A stretch of DNA of 27,947 bases from contig CAXKVV010001408.1 in NCBI GenBank assembly GCA_964058805.1, forward strand, positions 1-27,947, written 5' to 3'. Both the position numbers and the translations under genes were made by a program. The notes under the pieces are model-generated. The model ran no database searches. It was not told the DNA's origin and worked only from the letters and a program-made list of their open reading frames with translations. Numbering within the stretch: the first letter of the stretch is position 1; every line of letters starts with the position of its first letter. Source of the DNA: Schoenoplectus triqueter. Taxonomy: Eukaryota > Streptophyta > Magnoliopsida > Poales > Cyperaceae. This document shows, piece after piece, positions 21,330 to 27,947 of the stretch.

Positions 21330-22550
21330 ATGTCGTCTCAACCATCTTGTAGAGAGCTCAAGCTACACCAGCCTGAGAACTTCCGATTCGAGTCGGTGCC
21401 AGAATCACATGACTGGACTGATCTTCATGATCATCCCTTTGTCGACCCCATCGGTCGAGACTCTGTCCCAGTAATTGAGCTGACTGATCCAAAACTAATT
21501 GAGAAAGTAGGCAAGGCATGCGAAGAATGGGGAGTTTTCCTGATTAGTAATCATGGTATTGAACCGAAACTATTGGATGAATTTGGTTTGCAAATAAGTC
21601 GACTATTTGCGCTGCCGACTGAAGTCAAGCTCCAAGTGGCTAAGACCGACGGTCGTATGTCAGGCTATGGTGGGATTTCTGCTTCCAATTTTTTCACCAA
21701 GTTCACATGGTCTGAAGGTTTTTCTATCACTGGCTCTCCTCTCGACTATGCGCAAAAATTTTGGCCAGATGATTATTCTTCTTTCTGGTAATTCTTTTCT
21801 TTTTTTTCCTTTTTCAACAAATAAACAACCAAATCTCTAATCTTTACAAACATTATGCTTTTATGTAAATTCTTTTATAAATGATTCATAAAAGTTTAAT
21901 TTGCTCGTAGCAAGGTGATAGAGGAATACAAGAAGGCCATGAAACCACTGGGCTGTAGATTGATACATGCAATGTTTCGTTCATTAGGATTGAGTGAAGA
22001 AGAAATAAAACTAGAACCAATTGGGGATTCAAACAAAATATCCAACTTGATGCATCTAAACTCATATCCTGCTTGTCCCGATCCCAACCGAGTACTTGGT
22101 TTGGTCCCCCACACAGACACTGACATGATTACCATCTTGCACCATAATGGTGTAAGCGGGCTTCAAGTTTTGAAGCGCAAAGATGACATAGGTCCGACAA
22201 GATGGGTTATGGTACCGGCGGTACCGGGCACTTTTGTGGTTAACGTCGGTGATTTCATGCATATTTATTCCAATGGAAGGTTGCATAATGTATTGCATCG
22301 AGTTGTTGTGAATACAACATATCAACGGATGTCGGCTGCAAGTGTTTTTGTACGCCCGATTGATGAAAAGGTGGGGCCTCTTTGTAAGTTAACCGGACTA
22401 AAGCAAGACCCAATTTACAGATCAGTGACATGGATGGAGTATCTCAAATTGAGAGATATGCTGTATGATAAGGCACTCCATGCAATAAGAATAAGCGAGG
22501 AATATGAGGCAATGGATGGAGGGAAAGAAAGAGAGGATGTTAACCTTTGA
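21330..22550 (+). CDS. GA3ox-like: Gibberellin 3-beta-dioxygenase-like 2-oxoglutarate/Fe(II) oxygenase
   Basis: Exon 1 is 21330-21787 and exon 2 is 21911-22550, joined across a split Cys codon to give 365 aa, the usual GA3ox length. The start is the ATG at 21330; an in-frame TTG just upstream is not a start. Residues 46-145 are the DIOX_N domain (VPVIELTD near 46). WSEGFSITGSPL at 127-138 is the GA3ox-type signature. The C-terminal oxygenase core has Fe ligands H220, D222 (HTD) and H282 (VLHR), and 2-oxoglutarate-binding R292/S294 (RMS). The one intron lies where GA3ox genes usually have it. The family hydroxylates GA9 and GA20 at C-3 to bioactive GA4 and GA1, a cytosolic last step. The LPWKET motif of GA20ox is absent. 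VPHTDTDMITIL departs from the commoner AAHTDSTLLTIL, so this is a divergent member and regiospecificity is inferred. No break seen. Confidence 0.85.
21788..21910 (+). other. Intron of the dioxygenase gene
   Basis: 123 bp, GTAATT at the donor and CTCGTAG at the acceptor, T-rich throughout. Splicing here restores the frame from ...DYSSF through C to KVIEEY, matching the family. Reading straight on gives a stop at once. Confidence 0.85.
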
Positions 22551-23003
22551 ATTTTCTGCAATTGTGGGCATGAAAATAACATGCATTTAAAAATGTCATC
22601 GTTTCTGATATTATGTAGTCGAGTCAGAGAACTCTTTATTTGATTTGGATCATTGTATCGTTATGGATGGACAGGTATATCATGAAGTTTTAACTTCAAT
22701 TGTTTTCTATACCTCATACACAAGTTGTTTATTTACTTAAAATTGCAAACATATGTCAATCAAAATAAATAATTATTTAAAAATGTACAACTCTTTAAAT
22801 TGGAGTAAATCTTCAGAGGTCACTAAATTTTACTTGGGAATTTTGTTTCTGATAACTGTACTTGATAGATTTGTTTTTATTCACTAAACCTTGGTGTTAT
22901 TTTTCAAAAATTAGCCTCTCTGTTATGTTCTGTCAATAAATTTAAAGGAAAGGTTACTCCGTTCATTAACAAGACATTAAGCTGCACAATAATTATTCCT
23001 CTT
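22551..23003. other. 3' flank of the dioxygenase gene
   Basis: Probable 3' UTR followed by AT-rich DNA. AATAAAT near 22763 is a possible polyadenylation signal, though plant signals are loose. No other feature. Confidence 0.4.
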
Positions 23004-23275
23004 TGGAGGTGGCAAAAACCTCCCGAGCGAAAACTCGTTCGAACACGATCAGATCCGATTTAAAAACAATCAAACTAATTCGACCCAATCTGATTCGAAT
23101 CTGACCTAACTGAGATCAAACAACTTACAATTTAATCGAAATCAATCTAAGATCTAAAAAAAATCAATATATAAATTGACCCCAATTCGACTCCATCCTG
23201 ACCCAACACCACCCAATCTGATATCTTCCAGAAAATCAAACCGAACCCAGCACACCCGCCCTTCCGCCACCTCTA
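23004..23275. mobile_element. hAT-like MITE, ends TRGAGGTGGC (272 bp)
   Basis: Starts TGGAGGTGGCAAAA and ends CCGCCACCTCTA, inverted ends with few mismatches. The flanks TTCCTCTT (22996-23003) and TTTCCCTT (23276-23283) match at 6 of 8 with two transitions, an 8-bp hAT-type duplication. The body has GATC/GACCC words like family B but a different end. Non-coding. Confidence 0.65.
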
Positions 23276-25384
23276 TTTCCCTTCTACTCGGTCTCTCTAA
23301 TCTCTCGTATCAATATCTGTTCTCTTGTTCATCTCTCATCTCATAAGAGTGGATTGAACAAATAAAATTAATTCACTTCCGGCGACTGCCATATTATTTT
23401 CTCTGTTGTCACCGTGCTCTAATTGCAGTATTGCACTTTTAAATTATTTGATTTAAAGTTCAAATGCCTAATTCCAAACCCTAATCTGAACTATTAGTTT
23501 TCTTTACGTCATAAGTGGTAGGCGATCCACTTATTGTCAAAATGAAAACAGTGCATCTTAATTATTTTAGGAAAAAAAAGAAAGAAAAAATGATGAGTCC
23601 TCTACTTACCAGTTACCCCCCTTAATTAAAAATCTCATTTCATCGATCCCAGCTAGTTTTCTAGTTATCAAACTCAATGTTACAAAAGTGGGCTGTCCAA
23701 AAGCCCAGCCCATCAGCCCATAAGAGCCCTCGTAAATCCTGACAGAGCTATCAACGGGCTGCCCTGATTTGCACATCAAGGAAAAATATTGCTGCCATTT
23801 TGCTGTGGTGTTTGGAATATGTACGTTGTCATTGTGTAGATGGAGTTAAATTAGTTCTTTTTAAAATATACAAAAATTATTAATGTTTCCGTTTTAGTTT
23901 GTAACAAAAAATGCACATACGCTAATAACTAACTTTCATAGTACGAAATTAACGAAATTAAATTTAGGTTATGACGTGTAATATCGTGATTCATAATACA
24001 GAGATCCTGACCTGATAGAAGGAATTCTACCTCCGTCCCCTATTGTAATGTCTCTCATTATTTATATAACAATTCTAACGTGCATAATCAAAGACTATAC
24101 ACACTAACAACAATTTCTCTTTCTTAATTTAATTATTAATTAAACTACTAGTTTCTTCAAAGCATGAACTTTTGTCATATTAAGAATAAATCTAAAAAAA
24201 TTAATCATTATTAAAAAAATATAAAATAACTTAATTTTAAATTGGTCCCAATTTACTACATGATCTGCCTAAACAATGTAGAACATATTAGGAATTTTGA
24301 ACTTGAAAATGGCTTTGGAAAAAAAATGGTTGAGTTATAACTTCAAATATTTTTTGAGATGCTTATAATTGGAAACCAAAGTTCTTATAACAATCATTGG
24401 GAAGTAGTATTTGATTTAGTGACGAAAAATAATACCCTCATCTAAAAATTGAGTAGCTTAGACTCCGATTTTGACTAAAAAAAATAATTATACTCACAAT
24501 AGCCAAGAGGATAAGGAAAAATAATGCCTAATCGGAGAAAGGATAACATATATATTAAAGTTCCTTTCAATGCAATGCAACTTGATTACATCACTTTTTA
24601 TGAAGTAGGACCTGACGTATAATGCATGATATAATCATGTAATGATCAATCTATTTGTAACATATGGACTGGACTGTGCGGGGTTGACGGAGACCAAAAT
24701 CTTTTTTTAATACTATTTGTTAAGTTATGAAGAAATCGATTAAAAAGGCTTTCTACATTTTATTTATATGGCAAAGCAACAATCTGTAGGAAAATTCTTC
24801 TTCAGAAATCAATTTGAAGGAAAATGTTCGCAATTGATTTGTTTAGCGACGACTTGAAATTCCCAAAAAGAATTACCAATACGAACACAAAGTGATCAGG
24901 AACTAGGAAATACTACCTCCACTTAATTTCCACTGTCAAATGGTTGCATCTAGAACATCTTTATTTTGTGAGACATTGAATATATTGATACAATCTTTTT
25001 ATTTCTATGCAATTTATTTTTTGACATATCAATTATAATTTTCTTTGCAAGTGAAACAAAATGATCTTAGTAGGAGCAAAGTTCAAACTATTATCTTTAT
25101 TCTTATTGTAATGGGTAAGGACCTTAAATTTGGCAAGTCACAAACTGAAACTAGGAAAAAGTCCGAAAAATACCTGAAAATTAAGAGAAAATAGAAAACA
25201 TTAGGGGAAAAAAATAAAACATAGCATTTCAACTCATTTCCCATTATTTTTTATTTTTCATTTTATTTTTCTAATTTTTAATATTTGTGATTGCCACTAA
25301 ATTATAAATACATTAAAAATTAGTGTTTTTTTAATTAAAAGAAATATAGTCACAGCACGATACAAGTCTAGTTCGTTAGCATGG

Positions 25385-25475
25385 CACGTGTCGTGCACTT
25401 AATTAGACTTTCAGGGCATTCCTTTGAGAATTTTTTGTAAGCCTCATTGACCTCCATTCGTTGACGTATCACGTG
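25385..25475. promoter_or_regulatory. Two G-boxes upstream of the RGLG-like gene
   Basis: CACGTGTC at 25385 and CACGTG at 25470, with TGACGT just before the second at 25462. The first fits the ABA-response core. They lie about 0.95-1.05 kb before the start codon. Such short motifs occur by chance, so use is inference. Confidence 0.3.
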
Positions 25476-25717
25476 CTAGGAAACTTCCATTTATCAAAAC
25501 AGGACACTACGAAGCAATATGCCAATATCCAACGCCAACGTTATACCTCAAAAAATTATCAAAATTTGAAAGTTAAACCTACTCAATTAATTTTACTGTG
25601 TGTTGATATCTTGTTCACGGATATTTTAATTTTATGGTCAAATCGTAGAGTTGGCATCCTCTATCCTGTAAAATTTATAATTGGTTCGGATTTTAGCAGT
25701 AAATATCTTTCAGTAAA

Positions 25718-25776
25718 TTTAAACACCGTCCATAATATTATTTATCTGTTTAAACACTGTCCATATTATTATTTAT
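25718..25776. repeat. 31-bp-period direct repeat
   Basis: TTTAAACACCGTCCATAATA and TTTAAACACTGTCCATATTA begin two adjacent 28-bp copies (25718-25745, 25749-25776). Confidence 0.8.
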
Positions 25777-26431
25777 ATGATAGATAGTAATATATATTTT
25801 TTTAAAATGCCCATTATAAATTTGATGAATATGCACTCCAAATCGTAAACCTTGAAGGATGCACCTTGGTCCCTGTACTGGAAAATTCTTTGATTGTAGA
25901 ACTGAAATAAAAATTGATTACGGCGACTTATCATAAGAAAAGATATAATACAGTTGAAACCGACACGAAAGGACAAATTTGTAAAAATAAATAGGACCTT
26001 GATTAATTAACAATTAAAGCTTGGTCAAATCGTATGTTTAACCAAAACCAACAAAATGAAGAAAAACCAGGTCCTCTGTGATATATCTCACGAGTTTTCC
26101 TCAGTAAATACTAATTAATAAAGAACTTCAGCACTTACACCAAGCACATGTCTAATTTGCTTCATAATCCTCACTATTTTAAAAATTAAAGTCGACCACC
26201 TGTGAAGACGATTAATATTCATCGCAAGTTTGCAATTTCTGCATGCATGTTCTATGAGCCTTCCAAGAAAAATGAAAGGAAAATTAATAGGAGCACCTAC
26301 AGCTCATGAGTTCGCTCCTTTTAAAATTAAAAGGGTTGTCGCAGCTGCTTCAACACTTCTCTCATTAATTCCTTAATTACTGTCTATTACAAAATAAGCC
26401 TTCAACCAGTAATATCTTGATTTGTGAGAGT

Positions 26432-27947
26432 ATGGGAGGTGCCACGTCATATCTATTGGATTATGCATCAGAGCATGATGAGCATCAACCCACAAAACGC
26501 CAAAGAATTAACGGACAGTACTCTTTTATAAGTGATTGTTATGATTCCATTGAACAGGTAGGTTATGATTCTACTAACTAATTTTGTGTGTGTGTGTGTG
26601 TGTGTGTGTACTCTATTAATTATAAACTGAAAACAATTAGCATATGTGCTGCAACAATTAGTGACAAATCTAGATATGCTAAAGATGAAGGTTTCTTCTA
26701 TATCATAACAGGTTACTGATGCTCTTGCCCAAGCTGGATTGGAATCATCAAATCTTATAGTTGGTATTGATTTCACCAGAAGCAATGAATGGACTGGTAC
26801 TTGATTTATGCATGTCATCTTGCAGAAATAAAAATGCACTCATTCTTTATTTTCCAGTGCAAAATCATGGTTCTAAAATGCAAAATAGAGACCCGGCTTT
26901 TTCTATATATGTTGATCGGAATCAGCTGACTTATTAAAATAATATCTTTTCAAATAATACATTTATGAAAAAAATTCTTACAATTAGTACGAATCAATTT
27001 TGAAGCAAAAGTTATAAATTGACTACTAATTTTACCATTGTACAATTAAGAACAAACGAAAAGGTTGTTAATTCTGAACACTGTTTAATATGTGGTCCAT
27101 TTCAATGTAAGATAATTCTATATATATAAATGTTATTTTGGATATATAGGAAAAATATCATTCGATGGACTCAGCTTACATAACATTGGCGAATTGCCCA
27201 ATCCTTATGAGCAAGCCATTTCCATAATTGGAGAAACACTGTCTAAATTTGATGACGATAATTTGATTCCATGCTTCGGGTTTGGAGATGGTATAGCTCA
27301 TCGCAACATTGAATTAAAGTTAATCATTCAAACTGTTACTTGTCAAATGATTTGCTAACAGAAACAACTATTGGGATTTGACAGGATCAACCCGAGATCA
27401 AAATGTTTTCAGTTTTTATCCAGATGAAAAACCTTGCAATGGATTCACTGAGGTTTTATCAAGATACAGAGAACTTGTTCCTCATGTCCGGCTATCTGGT
27501 ACTTCATACTGCAAAATTTTTGATCTGGTAAAAATAGTAAAACTATGTACTTGTTGAATTTTAAAAGAAGTCTATTTAATTTCCAGGTCCAACATCCTTT
27601 GCTCCAATAATCGAAACAGCTATGTCGATAGTTGAAAGTAGCGGCGGCCAGTACCATGTTCTACTAATTATTGCCGATGGTCAGGTATGTTGAAGATAAA
27701 TTATCGATTCTTAATGCAATTTGTGGGTTGGTAATCTCTACCAACTTTCAGAATAAAAATAATTTGTAGATTCTAAATTAATTCCATTGAAAGAAGAAAA
27801 TATATTGTGATACTTTTTCTTTTACTTCTGTTGTTCTGCAATAAGCATAAGTTTGAAGTTCTTAGTTCTTACTGACATGACCAGTAAAAATGTTTAGGTC
27901 ACCAGGAGCGTAGATGCAAGAAGTAGGGAATTAAGCAAACAGGAGCA
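26432..27947 (+). CDS. RGLG-like: RGLG-like RING ubiquitin ligase with copine/vWA domain, 5' part (cut by window edge)
   Basis: Exons 26432-26557, 26712-26796, 27150-27290, 27385-27498, 27587-27684 and 27898 to the edge, all with GT...AG borders and one continuous frame (over 200 aa). MGG at the start is a candidate N-myristoylation site, known in RGLG ligases, which act at the plasma membrane. The N-terminal tail is short (about 40 residues). The copine/vWA domain begins near VTDALAQAGLESSNLIVGID: metal-site residues D62-x-T64-x-S66 (DFTRS), T158 (GPTSF) and D186 (IIADGQ) are present. The C-terminal RING finger, which recruits the E2 and gives the ligase activity, must lie beyond the window. 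In Arabidopsis RGLG proteins act in ubiquitin-dependent auxin, ABA and drought signalling; the role here is inferred. FGDGSTRDQ and FSFYPDEK resemble the RGLG3/4 branch, but the exact orthologue is uncertain. Confidence 0.9.
26585..26609. repeat. (TG)n microsatellite in intron 1 of the RGLG-like gene
   Basis: About 12 TG units within the 154-bp first intron. The 123-codon minus-strand frame over it (His-Thr run) is a shadow. Confidence 0.95.

Larger units (their letters stand above)
23284..26431. other. Intergenic region upstream of the RGLG-like gene
   Basis: About 3.1 kb, AT-rich, no defensible gene. 23685-23765 is rich in GGGCTG/CAGCCC words and looks like a transposon remnant. A SINE-A-box-like TTTGATTTAGTGAC lies at about 24411. 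A 108-codon frame at 25461-25787 starts from TTG, holds a direct repeat and matches no family I know. Confidence 0.45.

Noticed and set aside
23685..23765. GGGCTG/CAGCCC-rich stretch like a transposon end
   Set aside because: CAGAGCTATCAACGGGCTG resembles a hAT end, but no partner end or target duplication was found.
25461..25787. 108-codon plus-strand frame
   Set aside because: Starts from TTG, contains a 31-bp-period repeat, and shows no recognisable domain.
1..27947. CRISPR arrays, rRNA, intact tRNA genes, bacterial-type operons
   Set aside because: None seen. The DNA is plant nuclear, and the few tRNA-like boxes are isolated fragments.

Overview
The window is nuclear DNA of a flowering plant, most likely a eudicot. 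Coding regions are broken by short AT-rich GT...AG introns. The two real genes belong to plant-specific families: a gibberellin 3-oxidase-type dioxygenase and an RGLG-type copine/vWA ubiquitin ligase. Between them lies very AT-rich DNA full of small non-autonomous transposons and dead retroelements. I cannot name the species.

Layout. 1-1358 is the 5' end of a minus-strand Copia-type LTR retrotransposon: a decayed gag (1-455), a leader holding an array of small hairpins and a 72-bp duplication, and a 261-bp LTR with a TATA box. 2062-9707 holds three copies of one long-inverted-repeat MITE (2062-2446, 5455-5725, 9369-9707), a different foldback MITE (5754-6139), microsatellites, a hAT-like GGGTC-rich MITE (7455-7898) and the 3' end of a LINE ORF2 (7899-8960, minus). 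9708-20823 has no protein gene I can defend. It holds two more GGGTC-rich MITEs (10661-11104 and 15701-16116), a probable nested MITE pair (12281-12952 containing 12402-12796), a strong 217-bp hairpin (13713-13929), and AT-rich filler with a few GC-richer islands.

The gene-bearing part is on the right. A fourth GGGTC-rich MITE (20824-21182) ends about 70 bp before the TATA box of the dioxygenase gene (21330-22550; two exons, 365 aa, all iron and 2-oxoglutarate ligands present). A second hAT-like MITE (23004-23275) lies downstream. After about 3 kb of AT-rich DNA with two G-boxes, the 5' six exons of an RGLG-like E3 ligase gene begin at 26432 and run off the right edge.

The two genes are on the same strand but about 3.9 kb apart, and nothing suggests they work as a unit. 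By family knowledge, one makes bioactive gibberellin and the other acts in ubiquitin-dependent hormone and stress signalling. I found no plainly new multi-gene system. The most unusual structures are the covarying hairpin array in the retroelement leader, the MITE abutting the gibberellin gene's core promoter, the nested MITE pair, and the long hairpin at 13.7 kb.
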